DNA of 64,000 bases from Pseudomonadota bacterium (lineage in GTDB: Bacteria; Pseudomonadota; Alphaproteobacteria; Rhizobiales; Hyphomicrobiaceae). Shown in pieces: positions 16,630-25,755 of the stretch. Every line of letters begins with the position of its first letter. The stretch's first letter is position 1. A model generated the notes under the pieces. It saw only the letters and a program-made list of their open reading frames with translations. It did not search any database and was not told the origin of the DNA. Location: NCBI GenBank assembly GCA_018242255.1, contig JAFECH010000350.1, forward strand, positions 56,215-120,214, read 5' to 3'. The position numbers and the translations under genes are program-made.

Positions 16630-16799
16630 GCCAAAGCATGGCTCACACCGGCTCGACTGGCAACGACGGCCGATCTGACGTCACTTGAATTTCCTCGAAA
16701 TTTAAAAAGGCAGCAGGAAATCGTAGCCGGGTTTGCCAAGTATACGGAACAATTCGCCAGCAGACGATGTTGCGGCTTCATTAGTCATGGAGAGTCGTC

Positions 16800-17519
16800 A
16801 TGTCTCGGATCATTTTTCTTGTTCCTGCCCTGATGCTGTTGTCGGCACCTGCAAATGCTGCCTCCGAGCAGGAGTGCCAAAGCCTTTGGAAGACGGCCGA
16901 TGTCGACGCGAACGGTTCGCTTTCGCGGGCAGAAGATAAAAATGGATATATTGCTTCCGTCGAAAAAAACGGCGGGCACCTTCTTCAACCCGATACACTT
17001 TCTCGCGATGAATTTCTTTCCTATTGCAAGACAGACTTTACAAACGTCGCTACTCAGAGCCCTACGAACAGTAAGGATTTCGGCAAAGGTGATTTAACGC
17101 CCGGTTCTACTCCGCTCTCACAAGCGGATGCGATGAAGAAGCTTGAGGCCAGTGGTTTCAGTAACGTGCGAGGACTCTCGCTCGATGACAAAGGTATTTG
17201 GCGAGGGACAGCCTTTGCCGACGGAAAAGAGAAGCCGGTCGCCATAGATCAGCAAGGCGATATCGTTTCGCAACCGGGGGATGGTCCGATGCAAAACGAC
17301 AAAAAAGAACAAGTGGCTGAAACCTCGGCGCCTTCGACCACCCAGACACCAGTCGTGGAGGAACATCGTATCGGTTCGGGGGGCGACGAGCGCAATGGTC
17401 TTGCGCTTTGGCTCTGGATTATCGTGGCAAACGCAGCTGGGGTGTTTTTTCTCAATGGCGTCGGAGGATCAACGAGCTCGATGGGCCGTGCAGACTATGG
17501 GGCAGGCCGCAGGATTTAA
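16800..17519 (+). CDS. Exported protein with EF-hand loop and PepSY-like region
   Basis: A 239-residue protein with a clear signal peptide (cleavage after ANA, about residue 20). Residues 34-45 (DVDANGSLSRAE) form a complete 12-residue EF-hand calcium loop. The middle (SQADAMKKLEASGFSNVRGL...WRGTAFADGKEKPVAIDQQGDI) resembles the PepSY-like repeats of small periplasmic proteins. A hydrophobic helix (LALWLWIIVANAAGVFFLNG) near residue 210 would anchor it in the inner membrane. The function is unknown. Confidence 0.75.
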   Translation: MSRIIFLVPALMLLSAPANAASEQECQSLWKTADVDANGSLSRAEDKNGYIASVEKNGGHLLQPDTLSRDEFLSYCKTDFTNVATQSPTNSKDFGKGDLTPGSTPLSQADAMKKLEASGFSNVRGLSLDDKGIWRGTAFADGKEKPVAIDQQGDIVSQPGDGPMQNDKKEQVAETSAPSTTQTPVVEEHRIGSGGDERNGLALWLWIIVANAAGVFFLNGVGGSTSSMGRADYGAGRRI

Positions 17520-17543
17520 ATGAGATTTTGCGCAAGTTGCGAC

Positions 17544-17578
17544 GCCGCGGATGAGTGAAGTAAAACTTATTCCGCGGC
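17544..17578. terminator. Hairpin between convergent genes
   Basis: GCCGCGGA (17544-17551) pairs with TCCGCGGC (17571-17578), with AAGT/ACTT pairing inside the loop. There is no T run, so it could slow both converging polymerases or only protect 3' ends. Confidence 0.4.
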
Positions 17579-18049
17579 ATCGCTTTGCTTGGCTTCCACG
17601 ACGTTTTCATCTGGTATTGTTGCCGAAACTTGGGGCGCTATTTTCGGCTCTGCGGGTGACGCATCCTCAATCGTCTTATGTGCCGAGACAACGTCGGCAG
17701 ACACCATATCTTCCGTCATAAGATCTCGGGCCATTGCGTAGTAGCCAGAAAACATTGCCAGCGCGAGCAAAACGAATACGGCTGGCGTATTCAATGTTGA
17801 CGTTCCAACCGCCCCTGTTGCCTGAAGAAAAAAGCCTATCGCCACTAATACCGCTCCAACGCGCGTATCGAGCCATTGCTGGCTCTGCCGCCTAAGTGTC
17901 GTGCGGTCGACCTCCGGCGCCCCGGGCGATGCCAGACGCTGGGACGGCGGCGCAATGAGAAAAACCGCGTTGCAAATCAGGGAGGCGCCGGCAAACGCGT
18001 AGACCAGGCCAGCTACACTCCAGAAATTGTAGGTCGACGCCAGGGTCAT
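17567..18049 (-). CDS. Membrane protein of unknown function (160 aa)
   Basis: Three hydrophobic segments are visible: FWSVAGLVYAFAGASLICNAVFLIA near the start, VGAVLVAIGFFLQATGAVG near residue 65, and VFVLLALAMFSGYYAMA near residue 90. An acidic soluble tail of about 55 residues follows. I do not recognise the family. It lies downstream of the dxs group in the same direction, separated by 64 bases. Confidence 0.65.
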   Translation of the reverse strand: MTLASTYNFWSVAGLVYAFAGASLICNAVFLIAPPSQRLASPGAPEVDRTTLRRQSQQWLDTRVGAVLVAIGFFLQATGAVGTSTLNTPAVFVLLALAMFSGYYAMARDLMTEDMVSADVVSAHKTIEDASPAEPKIAPQVSATIPDENVVEAKQSDAAE

Positions 18050-18113
18050 GTGCGTACTCCTTGGGGCAGTCGAATTGCTAGGTCTCTAGGTTCCTCCCAA
18101 TCTGGGTCGGCCG

Positions 18114-18281
18114 TCAATACTGGGAGCGCTTAATTTCTGGCTTCTCGTCTTCGTGTTTTGCCAACGGCGTAGGCTGGCTCTCGTGGTCCTGTGAAGGTTT
18201 ATCGAAACGCTTGGCAACCAACTCCAGAATTACCCAGGCAGCAATGAATGCGAAGGCAACGTAAAGCTCGAAAAATTTCAA
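18114..18281 (-). CDS. Small membrane protein 2 of the dxs operon (55 aa)
   Basis: Read from TTG 18281 with GAGGG upstream: (M)KFFELYVAFAFIAAWVILEL, one membrane helix, then a charged hydrophilic tail. The TTG lies 10 bases after the stop of the 53-aa gene, which suggests coupled translation. The frame is also open upstream, but the region before TTG overlaps the 53-aa gene. Unknown family. Confidence 0.55.
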   Translation of the reverse strand: MKFFELYVAFAFIAAWVILELVAKRFDKPSQDHESQPTPLAKHEDEKPEIKRSQY

Positions 18282-18291
18282 AGTGCCCTCA

Positions 18292-18453
18292 CTAGTCGCC
18301 AGCAGTTTCGGCCGGCGTTGGAATCGTCGGCTTGCTGATCTCTGTCGGTCTCCGGTCACGGCGGAGTTCGCGCCGAATGTTCAATAATTCCCAGATGCCG
18401 ATAGCTATTGCGATCCCGAAAACCAGAGCAAGCTCCATCAAGCCGAAACTCAT
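18292..18453 (-). CDS. Small membrane protein 1 of the dxs operon (53 aa)
   Basis: ATG 18453 is preceded by GGGAGAGCG and lies 10 bases past the dxs stop. The protein MSFGLMELALVFGIAIAIGI... has one helix followed by a basic stretch (RRELRRDRRP) and a Thr/Pro tail. Together with the 55-aa gene it forms a pair of single-helix proteins that would be made with Dxs. Unknown family. Confidence 0.6.
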   Translation of the reverse strand: MSFGLMELALVFGIAIAIGIWELLNIRRELRRDRRPTEISKPTIPTPAETAGD

Positions 18454-18463
18454 CGCTCTCCCA

Positions 18464-20401
18464 TCATGCCTGGAGGCCGGACAATAACTCTTCGCGGCCC
18501 AATGCGCCGAATACCGCAGACACAATGCCCCGCGCGTCGAGGCCCGAGCGTGAATACATCGAACCGGGACTGTCCTGCTCGATGAAGGCGTCCGGCATGA
18601 CCAACGACCGCATGCGAAGCCGGCCGTCGAGCCAGCCATTTGTGCTCAAGAACTGCATGACATGCGAACCAAATCCTCCGATAGCGCCTTCCTCGACCGT
18701 GATCAGGACCTGATGGTGGCGAGCCAATTGCGTGATAAGATCTTGGTCGATGGGCTTGGCGAAACGCGCATCTGCCACGGTCGTGGGTAATCCGGCAGCC
18801 GCAAGCAGGTCGGCGGCCAACAGGCATTCCGACAGACGTCCTCCGAGAGACAGCAGTGCTATTTTCGACCCCGCGCGGATGATGCGTCCTTTGCCGATGG
18901 CAAAGGGAACGCCTTCGACAGGGAGCGCCACGCCAGTGCCCTCGCCACGCGGATAGCGGAACGCGGATGGTCCGTCATCGATGGATGCGGCTGTCGCGAC
19001 CATGTGGCGGAGTTCGGCTTCATCGGCCGCTGCCATAACGGTGAAGCCCGGGAGACAATTTAGAAACGAGATATCGAATGTCCCGGCATGGGTAGGGCCA
19101 TCGGCGCCGACGTATCCAGCGCGATCGATTGCGAACCGGACCGGCAGTTTCTGAATGGCGACATCATGAACGACCTGATCGTAAGCACGCTGTAGAAAAG
19201 TCGAATAGATCGCCGCGAACGGCTTCATGCCTTCGGCGGCCAAGCCTGCCGCGAAAGTCACTGCGTGCTGCTCGGCGATGCCGACGTCGAATGCGCGATC
19301 GGGAAATTCTCGGGCGAAAATATCAATGCCGGTTCCTTCAGGCATGGCAGCGGTAATGGCGACGATGCGAGGGTCTTTCCGTCCCTCTGCGACGAGACTA
19401 TCGGCAAAAACGCGTGTGTAAGACGTAGCCTTTGCTTTCGGTTTGGACTGCGCACCAGACATGACATCGAATTTGACGACGCCGTGATATTTGTCGGCTG
19501 CCGCCTCCGCGGGCTCGTAGCCTTTGCCCTTTTGCGTTACGACATGGACAAGTATCGGGCCTTGTTTGGTATCTCTGACGTTTCTAAGTACGGGCAGCAG
19601 TTGTTCAAGGTCATGGCCATCCACGGGGCCGACGTAGAAAAAGCCCAGCTCTTCGAACAAGGCGCCGCCGGACCAATAGGTGCGAGACATCTCCTCCAGC
19701 CTTGCGGCGCGACGCTCCCATTGTTTTGGTAGTTTTTTTGCCAGTTGTTTGGCGATGTCTCGTAAATGGATATAGGTTCCGCTCGACGTCGTGCGTGCCA
19801 GATACTTCGATAACGCACCGCTTGGTTGCGCGATCGACATATCGTTATCATTCAGGATCACGATCAGACGGGCGTCCCGCGTTCCGGCATTATTCATTGC
19901 CTCGTAGGCCATGCCGGCACTCATCGCACCATCGCCGATAACGCAGATAACGTTATGGCTGTCACCCTTGAGATCGCGTGCCACGCTCATGCCGAGACCG
20001 GCGGAGATCGACGTGGAGGAATGCGCCGCACCGAACGGATCGAATGGGCTTTCGCTGCGCTTTGTAAATCCCGAAAGACCGCCGGGCTGGCGGAGCGTTC
20101 GAATTCTGTCGCGACGGCCCGTCAGAATTTTGTGCGGATAGGCTTGGTGGCCAACGTCCCAAATCAAGCGATCTTCAGGGGTATTGAAGACGTAGTGCAA
20201 AGCGACGGTCAACTCGACGACGCCGAGCCCCGCGCCAAGGTGGCCGCCCGTCACCGAGACGGTTTCTATGGTCTCCTGCCGCAACTCGCTTGCAAGCAGT
20301 TTCAGCGATTCTTGCGGTAGCTGACGGAGATCGTCGGGGGTCCTGACTTTATCAAGAAGGGGTGTTTTCGAGGACTCGTTTGCTTCTTCATGATTTTTCA
20401 T
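18464..20401 (-). CDS. dxs: 1-deoxy-D-xylulose-5-phosphate synthase
   Basis: A 645-residue TPP enzyme making DXP from pyruvate and glyceraldehyde-3-phosphate, the entry of the MEP isoprenoid pathway. It supplies carotenoid and phytol precursors. Marks are [20 protein letters not shown], the TPP/Mg motif [30 protein letters not shown] and the transketolase pyrimidine-binding region [18 protein letters not shown]. It lies 26 bases downstream of crtB, so it is a pigment-linked copy. A second housekeeping copy elsewhere is likely but not visible. Confidence 0.96.
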   Translation of the reverse strand: MKNHEEANESSKTPLLDKVRTPDDLRQLPQESLKLLASELRQETIETVSVTGGHLGAGLGVVELTVALHYVFNTPEDRLIWDVGHQAYPHKILTGRRDRIRTLRQPGGLSGFTKRSESPFDPFGAAHSSTSISAGLGMSVARDLKGDSHNVICVIGDGAMSAGMAYEAMNNAGTRDARLIVILNDNDMSIAQPSGALSKYLARTTSSGTYIHLRDIAKQLAKKLPKQWERRAARLEEMSRTYWSGGALFEELGFFYVGPVDGHDLEQLLPVLRNVRDTKQGPILVHVVTQKGKGYEPAEAAADKYHGVVKFDVMSGAQSKPKAKATSYTRVFADSLVAEGRKDPRIVAITAAMPEGTGIDIFAREFPDRAFDVGIAEQHAVTFAAGLAAEGMKPFAAIYSTFLQRAYDQVVHDVAIQKLPVRFAIDRAGYVGADGPTHAGTFDISFLNCLPGFTVMAAADEAELRHMVATAASIDDGPSAFRYPRGEGTGVALPVEGVPFAIGKGRIIRAGSKIALLSLGGRLSECLLAADLLAAAGLPTTVADARFAKPIDQDLITQLARHHQVLITVEEGAIGGFGSHVMQFLSTNGWLDGRLRMRSLVMPDAFIEQDSPGSMYSRSGLDARGIVSAVFGALGREELLSGLQA

Positions 20402-20427
20402 CTTGACCTACCTGCTGTGAATTCGAG

Positions 20428-21483
20428 CTAGGCTATGAGTTCTCTGTCATTCAATGCTTGGCGTTCCGTGCGCTCTCTGCGCTCGAGTTGTTCGAGGATG
20501 TCGATCAAACGCAGGGCGCGCCCGCGAATGTTCCACCAACTCGGCGACCTATTTCGACTGTTGCAAGCGTGAGCTGTTGTAACGGCGTCGACAATAAATT
20601 GTGCTTCGCGAACTTGCCCGCTCGAGACCGTAGTCGGGCTTGCCAAAAGCGCGCCTAGAGCTTCGCTGCACAGCTCAAGCTTGCGCCGCGTCGACACCGA
20701 GGCTCTCGCGGAGACGGAATCGCATCCCTTCCGGCGAAGTTCGTTTCCTATTTCCGCATAAAGAAGCCGAGCTGCAAGGATGCCTGGGCGACATGATATC
20801 GGTAGTGCGGTAATGGCAGGATCGGCTCTGTCGTAGAACTTGTCCGCCGTGTCCAGAAGGCGGGAGATGACCGAACGCAGTTGTTGCGAAAATGTGGGGT
20901 TTGCGAGCCATCTCCCTGCGTCGATGCCAGCTTCGTTCATCCACTCGGTGGGCAGATATATGCGTCCCATGCGTGCATCCTCGCCGACGTCGCGGGCGAT
21001 GTTCGTCAATTGCATGGCGACGCCGAGATCGCAGGCGCGGGCAACAAGTTGGGGTGATGAGGCGCGCATCAACAACGCCATCATTGCACCCACGGTGCCG
21101 GCGACGCGTACGGCGTAGGCCTGCAGATCTTCGAGGGTTTCATAGCGACGCGATACTGCGTCCCATTCAAGGCCGGTGATCAAGCCTTCGGGCAGTTCTC
21201 TCGGTATATCATATTCGCGTATCGTTGCTGCAAACGCCCTATCAATTGGCGACGAGAGAGGCCGGCCTTCGTAAGCCAGATCGAGGCGCTGTCGCAGCTC
21301 CGCAATTGCCGCAAAACTTCCGCCTTCGATGTCGACCGCGTCGTCCGCCAACCGACAGAAAGCGTAGAGCGCGGAAGCAGAATTTCTCACGCGGCTCGGC
21401 AGCAAAAACGAAGCCATGTAAAACGTTCGCGATCCGCTGCGCAGGAGTGTGCGGCAGGCTGCCATGTCGGATCGATTCATCAA
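20428..21483 (-). CDS. crtB: Phytoene synthase
   Basis: A 351-residue squalene/phytoene-synthase-fold enzyme condensing two GGPP to phytoene. The two aspartate-rich motifs are present: YAFCRLADDAVD and QLTNIARDVGEDARMGRIYLP. It overlaps crtI by four bases (ATGA). The protein has the usual length, with a short extra C-terminal tail rich in Arg/Glu. Confidence 0.96.
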   Translation of the reverse strand: MMNRSDMAACRTLLRSGSRTFYMASFLLPSRVRNSASALYAFCRLADDAVDIEGGSFAAIAELRQRLDLAYEGRPLSSPIDRAFAATIREYDIPRELPEGLITGLEWDAVSRRYETLEDLQAYAVRVAGTVGAMMALLMRASSPQLVARACDLGVAMQLTNIARDVGEDARMGRIYLPTEWMNEAGIDAGRWLANPTFSQQLRSVISRLLDTADKFYDRADPAITALPISCRPGILAARLLYAEIGNELRRKGCDSVSARASVSTRRKLELCSEALGALLASPTTVSSGQVREAQFIVDAVTTAHACNSRNRSPSWWNIRGRALRLIDILEQLERRERTERQALNDRELIA

Positions 21484-22994
21484 ATTTCCCCTCGTTTCAA
21501 TGTGGCTGCATCCGGCACCAGCGTTTCAAGGATGCGCGCCGATGAAAGAACTCCCGGCACTCCGGCGCCCGGATGCGTTCCGGCTCCGACGAGAAAGAGA
21601 TTGTCGATGTCTTCGCTGCGATTGTGCGGCCGGAACCAGGCGCTTTGCGTGAGTACGGGCTCCAATCCGAACCCTGCTCCTTTGAAAGCGTGAAGCTGCG
21701 TTTGAAAATCCAGCGGTGTCATAATGCGCGAGGTGACGATGTGGTCCTCAAAGCCGGGGAGGGCGACCTCATCCAGTCGCTTCGCGATAGCTTGGCGGTA
21801 GGCCTCTGCTTTTGTTGTCCAGTTGATTGGAGCGTCGAGGTGCGGGACCGGCGAAAGGACGTAAAAGGCGTCGCAACCGTCAGGCGCCAGGGCAGGATCC
21901 GTCGCGGTCGGCCTATGCAAGTAAAGGCTCATATCGTCGGCGAGATGTTTTTTGTCGAAGATATCTCGCAAGAGTTCGCGATACCGGGGGCCGAGCAAGA
22001 TCGTATGATGCGGAACGCCGGGATAGCGTTTTGAAGTGCCGAAGTACCAGACGAACAAGCCCATCGAGTAACGGGCACGATCGAGTTTGCTGTCCGTCCA
22101 TCGGCGACGCGATTTGCCGGGCACGAGATTGCGGTAGGTCCAAGCGGAATCGGCGTTTGAAACCACAATGTCCGATTTTATCGTCTCGCCACTTACAAGC
22201 CGCACGCCGTGGGCTGCTCTGCCGTCGATAAGTATTCGCTCAACTTCCGCGTCGTAGCGAATTTCGGTTCCCTGCTGCTCGATGAGACGTACCAGACCTT
22301 CGACGAGTTTTGTCATGCCGCCGATAGGAAAGTGCACGCCCCAACGCCGTTCCAGAAATGAGATCAATCCGTAGATTGAGGTGACGCTGAAAGGATTGCC
22401 ACCGACAAATAGAGAATGGAAACTGAGGACGAACCGAATGCGGGGATCGCGTACGTATTTGGAGACGAGACCATAGACGCTTCGATAGCTCTGCAGGCGT
22501 ATCAGGTCCGGAAGCACGCGGGCCATGTCAGACCACGACGTAAAGGGGACGTGGCCGAGCCGTTCGAAGCCGATCGTGTAAATCTCCTCAGCAAGGTGCA
22601 TGAAATTGTCGTAGCCATCGGCATCCTGCGGCGAAAGACGAGCGACCTCATCGTGCATCACCTGAGGATCCGCGGAGCAATCGAACGTCTCGCCGTTATC
22701 GAACCTGATGCGGTAGAATGGAGAGAGCGGCCGCAGTTCGACGTCGTCGGCGAGTTCGCGTCCGCACAGCCGCCAAAGATCTTCGAATAGAAATGGGGCT
22801 GTGACGATGGTTGGCCCGGCATCGAACGTGAAGCCGTCCTGGCGGAATACCGCTGCCCGGCCCCCAGGCCCGTTGAGCTTTTCAAGGATGGTGACGCGAT
22901 AGCCGCGTGCGCCGAGCCTTATGGCTGCTGCAAGCCCTCCAAAGCCGCTACCAATGATTACGGCGTAAGGTCGGTCGCTGTGGGGAGCCAACAT
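21480..22994 (-). CDS. crtI: Phytoene desaturase
   Basis: A 504-residue FAD enzyme that desaturates phytoene to neurosporene or lycopene at the membrane. The FAD-binding motif is VIIGSGFGGLAAAIRLGARGY with EKLNGPGGRAAVF, and the carotenoid-desaturase C-terminal signature is LFLVGAGTHPGAGVPGVLSS. The start ATG 22994 has no clear Shine-Dalgarno. A promoter with -35 TTGACG (23048-23043) and -10 AATATT (23026-23021) fits, and a perfect PpsR box covers the -10. Confidence 0.96.
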   Translation of the reverse strand: MLAPHSDRPYAVIIGSGFGGLAAAIRLGARGYRVTILEKLNGPGGRAAVFRQDGFTFDAGPTIVTAPFLFEDLWRLCGRELADDVELRPLSPFYRIRFDNGETFDCSADPQVMHDEVARLSPQDADGYDNFMHLAEEIYTIGFERLGHVPFTSWSDMARVLPDLIRLQSYRSVYGLVSKYVRDPRIRFVLSFHSLFVGGNPFSVTSIYGLISFLERRWGVHFPIGGMTKLVEGLVRLIEQQGTEIRYDAEVERILIDGRAAHGVRLVSGETIKSDIVVSNADSAWTYRNLVPGKSRRRWTDSKLDRARYSMGLFVWYFGTSKRYPGVPHHTILLGPRYRELLRDIFDKKHLADDMSLYLHRPTATDPALAPDGCDAFYVLSPVPHLDAPINWTTKAEAYRQAIAKRLDEVALPGFEDHIVTSRIMTPLDFQTQLHAFKGAGFGLEPVLTQSAWFRPHNRSEDIDNLFLVGAGTHPGAGVPGVLSSARILETLVPDAATLKRGEI

Positions 22995-23016
22995 GAACGA
23001 CTATCCGCTCGCGCTG

Positions 23017-23034
23017 TGTCAATATTAGTTTACA
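23017..23034 (-). promoter_or_regulatory. PpsR/CrtJ operator before crtI
   Basis: TGTCAATATTAGTTTACA, a perfect TGT-N12-ACA palindrome. It overlaps the predicted crtI -10 element at 23021-23026, so bound PpsR would block RNA polymerase. Confidence 0.8.
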
Positions 23035-23068
23035 TTAGATACCGTCAAAATTAGTAGCGCAAGTGTTT

Positions 23069-23974
23069 TCAGATCTTCGAGCGGACTTCGGAGCTGGAGG
23101 CGAAAATATCGCTTGCGGCTTCGATGATGATTTTCGCGATCGGCCCCGGCTGCTCCTCATGTGCGAGGTGCCCAGCTCCGCTCAATCTGATCAGACGGGC
23201 TTGCTGAAGCAGCTGAGCAACTTTTACGGCGTCCGCTGGTGAAATGGCCCTGTCGTTCTCGGCGGCGATAAGGACGGTATGCGTCGTTAGTTTGGTGAGA
23301 TCGGCCGCGAACGTCGAAAGATCCCAGTTGGCCATCATGCCCAACGCGCCCGCGACGTGGCCAGGATTTCCGAAGAGCCGGGAATAGTAGTCCAAGTCTT
23401 GCGGCTCGATCCTCGAGCCGGTGCCAAATATCACTCGTTGAACGGTAACTCGGTTCTGGCCGCGCCAGGCCATAATCTGAGCCACAATCGGTGTGGAAAC
23501 GAGCAGCTTTGCAAGCGGCGAGAAGAATTGCCCGATCGGCGTCCCGAATGGCAGCAGTGCGCCGTTTATGCTGACGATCGTGCTTGGCGTTAGAAGTCGA
23601 TCGATTGTTGCGCGCATGGCAATTGCGGCGCCCGCGGAGTGCCCGATGACGAGATCGGGCTCTAGTCCCAGTACGTGCATCAGCTCGCTCACTTCGTGAG
23701 CTATCCCCGAGAGCGATAATCCATTCGCTTGCGGCATGGACGTGAATCCGTGACCGGGAAGATCAGGGGCAACGACCGTGAAGTGATGGTTCAGAAAAGA
23801 CGTGAGACGGCGCCAGGAATGGCTGGACGCTCCCGTGCCGTGAAGCAGCAGGGCGACGGGGCCGCAGCCCGTCGTCTGCACGTGCCATTTGAGGCCAGCC
23901 GCCTTGATGAATTGGCTCGCCTCCCGGTTTGGCCAATCCGCTCCGTCGCGGTCCCAAACCAACCTCGCGTTCAC
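23069..23974 (-). CDS. bchO: BchO, alpha/beta hydrolase associated with Mg chelation
   Basis: A 301-residue alpha/beta hydrolase conserved in PGCs after bchI and bchD. The order bchI-bchD-bchO here is the usual one. Marks are an N-terminal WPNREASQFIKAAGLKWHVQ, VALLLHGTGASSHSWRRL and the nucleophile elbow VIGHSAGAAIAMR. The late active-site acid may be the Asp in AAENDRAISP and the histidine lies in LSGAGHLAHEEQP. Its exact reaction is not established. It overlaps bchD by four bases. Confidence 0.93.
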   Translation of the reverse strand: MNARLVWDRDGADWPNREASQFIKAAGLKWHVQTTGCGPVALLLHGTGASSHSWRRLTSFLNHHFTVVAPDLPGHGFTSMPQANGLSLSGIAHEVSELMHVLGLEPDLVIGHSAGAAIAMRATIDRLLTPSTIVSINGALLPFGTPIGQFFSPLAKLLVSTPIVAQIMAWRGQNRVTVQRVIFGTGSRIEPQDLDYYSRLFGNPGHVAGALGMMANWDLSTFAADLTKLTTHTVLIAAENDRAISPADAVKVAQLLQQARLIRLSGAGHLAHEEQPGPIAKIIIEAASDIFASSSEVRSKI

Positions 23975-25755
23975 GGCGCAGCACTCCGGCTGACCTCGGC
24001 TTTGACCGCCTTTGACAGCGTGTCGGCATTGGCGTGTGGCAACGGCAAATACCGTGCACCCATGGCATCCGCGAGCCGTTCGGCAGGAGCGTTCGGTTTT
24101 GCGGAGGTGTCGATAACCAGCGAAGGAACGCCCATGTCGCGCAGCATCTCTGCCGCCAGGACGGCGTCGTCATGGGCACGGCCGCGTCCGGGCTTGCCAT
24201 GGCGATTCAAATTCGCGCGGCCATCGGTCAGGAGCACAACGCTGGGCATCTGACCCTTGCGTTTTACCGCGTCGCAAAGTGCAACTGCTGCGTCGATTCC
24301 GGATGCAAGTGGTGTTCCGCCTCCGCCGGGGAGGTCGGCGAGGTTGCGCTTGGCGCGGGTCAATGAGCGGGTCGGCGGTAAAAGTAGCTCGCTACCTCGA
24401 CCGCTAAATGCAATTAGTGCCGCATGATCTCGACGGATGTAGCATTCGGATAAGAGGAGTTCGACGGCGCCTTTGGCCTCGCCAAGCCGCTGTACTGCCG
24501 TCGAGCCCGACGCATCGACGACGAACACTGTGACCGTTTCTCCGTGAGCCTTTAGCCGCCACAATCGGAAGTCGCCCGCTTTTATGGTGATACGGTTGAG
24601 GGACGCAGCCCCATTTTGGTCGGCCATTTCCCGGCGACGCAGGGACTGCCAGGGAGCGGCGGCGCGCAATGTTTCGACAATATTCAGCCGCGCGCCTTCC
24701 CCGAGTAAACCCGATTTGACTCCGACTGGGCGGCCACGACGGGGCGATTTGGTTTTTGCTCCCGATTTTCCCGATCTCGATTTGCTCGCCTTGCGGTGAT
24801 CGCCCGACAGCAGCAGTTCGAGCAAATGTGCGGGCAAGGCGGCCCTCGATGCTGCGATTACTGTATCATGGATATTGCCGGCGTCGTCTTTCGTTTCGGA
24901 CGTCTCCTCCGGCTGCTGCTCCGATGTTGCGCTTTCCGGTGGAGGGGTATCGGCGGGAGCATCTGGGTAGCGCGTGGCACGAGGTGCAACGACCAAGCGA
25001 GCCGTCGTGGCTACATCCTCTTCAGAAACACGATCGCGACCATCAAGAGCTGAGAGAACGCGCGAGATATGGGCGCCCTGAATCAGCGCGTTAATCGACC
25101 AGACGCCAAGAAGCGACGCCATTTCGCAAAGAAGTTTTAGGGCTCCGTCGTCGAGAATGACGGCAGCGGTCTCTTTTGCCGCCTCTGCGACGCGCTCGCG
25201 GGTAAACCGGTCGATGGCTATTTTTTCAATTTTTACGTGCGGCAACGTAATGTGCAGGGCGGCGCGGTCGAGAAGTACAGAAGGCGGTCGTTCTTCAGCA
25301 GATTGGCCTTCGTCGAATGCGATGACGCCAAATCGCGTGGGCGAACTTTCGTCAAACCCATCGCGTTGAAGCGCGACGGCTCCCAAATCCATTGCGGTTG
25401 CGATGCGGCTCGCCAGCGAAGACGTTAGTCGTTCTGCGCTGGGGATTACGATAACTCCGCCGTCGGTCTCTTGCAGCAGCCCGCGTCCGGCGACCGGTCT
25501 GCCGGCGGCCAGTGTGGCAGCGAGATCGAGACCGCCCAGAAGGCGCTCGTCGTTTATGTGTACGGGAATACGGCGTACCGGGGATCCGATCGGCAGGAGG
25601 GATAATACGTATTGCAACCACGCCTCGCGATGTGGGCCGGCAACCGCGTGAACAACCATGCCGCCGGCGCGCGCTGGGTCCGCGGCGAATGCCGCACCGG
25701 CGATCAATGCGTCGTGGAACGCCAGTTCGTCCGGCTCGCAGCCTGCTTCATACAC
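23971..25755 (-). CDS. bchD: Magnesium chelatase subunit D
   Basis: The AAA+ partner of BchI in the ATP-driven complex that inserts Mg into protoporphyrin with BchH. It has 594 residues: a degenerate AAA+ half, a Pro/acidic linker near residues 280-330, and a C-terminal von Willebrand A domain with the MIDAS motif VDASGS and later LTDGRANLN. I place the start at GTG 25755, with AAGGA 8 bases upstream and overlapping the bchI stop (GTGTATGA). Upstream in-frame ATGs at 25806 and 25893 would overlap bchI heavily and add unrelated sequence. Confidence 0.93.
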   Translation of the reverse strand: MYEAGCEPDELAFHDALIAGAAFAADPARAGGMVVHAVAGPHREAWLQYVLSLLPIGSPVRRIPVHINDERLLGGLDLAATLAAGRPVAGRGLLQETDGGVIVIPSAERLTSSLASRIATAMDLGAVALQRDGFDESSPTRFGVIAFDEGQSAEERPPSVLLDRAALHITLPHVKIEKIAIDRFTRERVAEAAKETAAVILDDGALKLLCEMASLLGVWSINALIQGAHISRVLSALDGRDRVSEEDVATTARLVVAPRATRYPDAPADTPPPESATSEQQPEETSETKDDAGNIHDTVIAASRAALPAHLLELLLSGDHRKASKSRSGKSGAKTKSPRRGRPVGVKSGLLGEGARLNIVETLRAAAPWQSLRRREMADQNGAASLNRITIKAGDFRLWRLKAHGETVTVFVVDASGSTAVQRLGEAKGAVELLLSECYIRRDHAALIAFSGRGSELLLPPTRSLTRAKRNLADLPGGGGTPLASGIDAAVALCDAVKRKGQMPSVVLLTDGRANLNRHGKPGRGRAHDDAVLAAEMLRDMGVPSLVIDTSAKPNAPAERLADAMGARYLPLPHANADTLSKAVKAEVSRSAAP

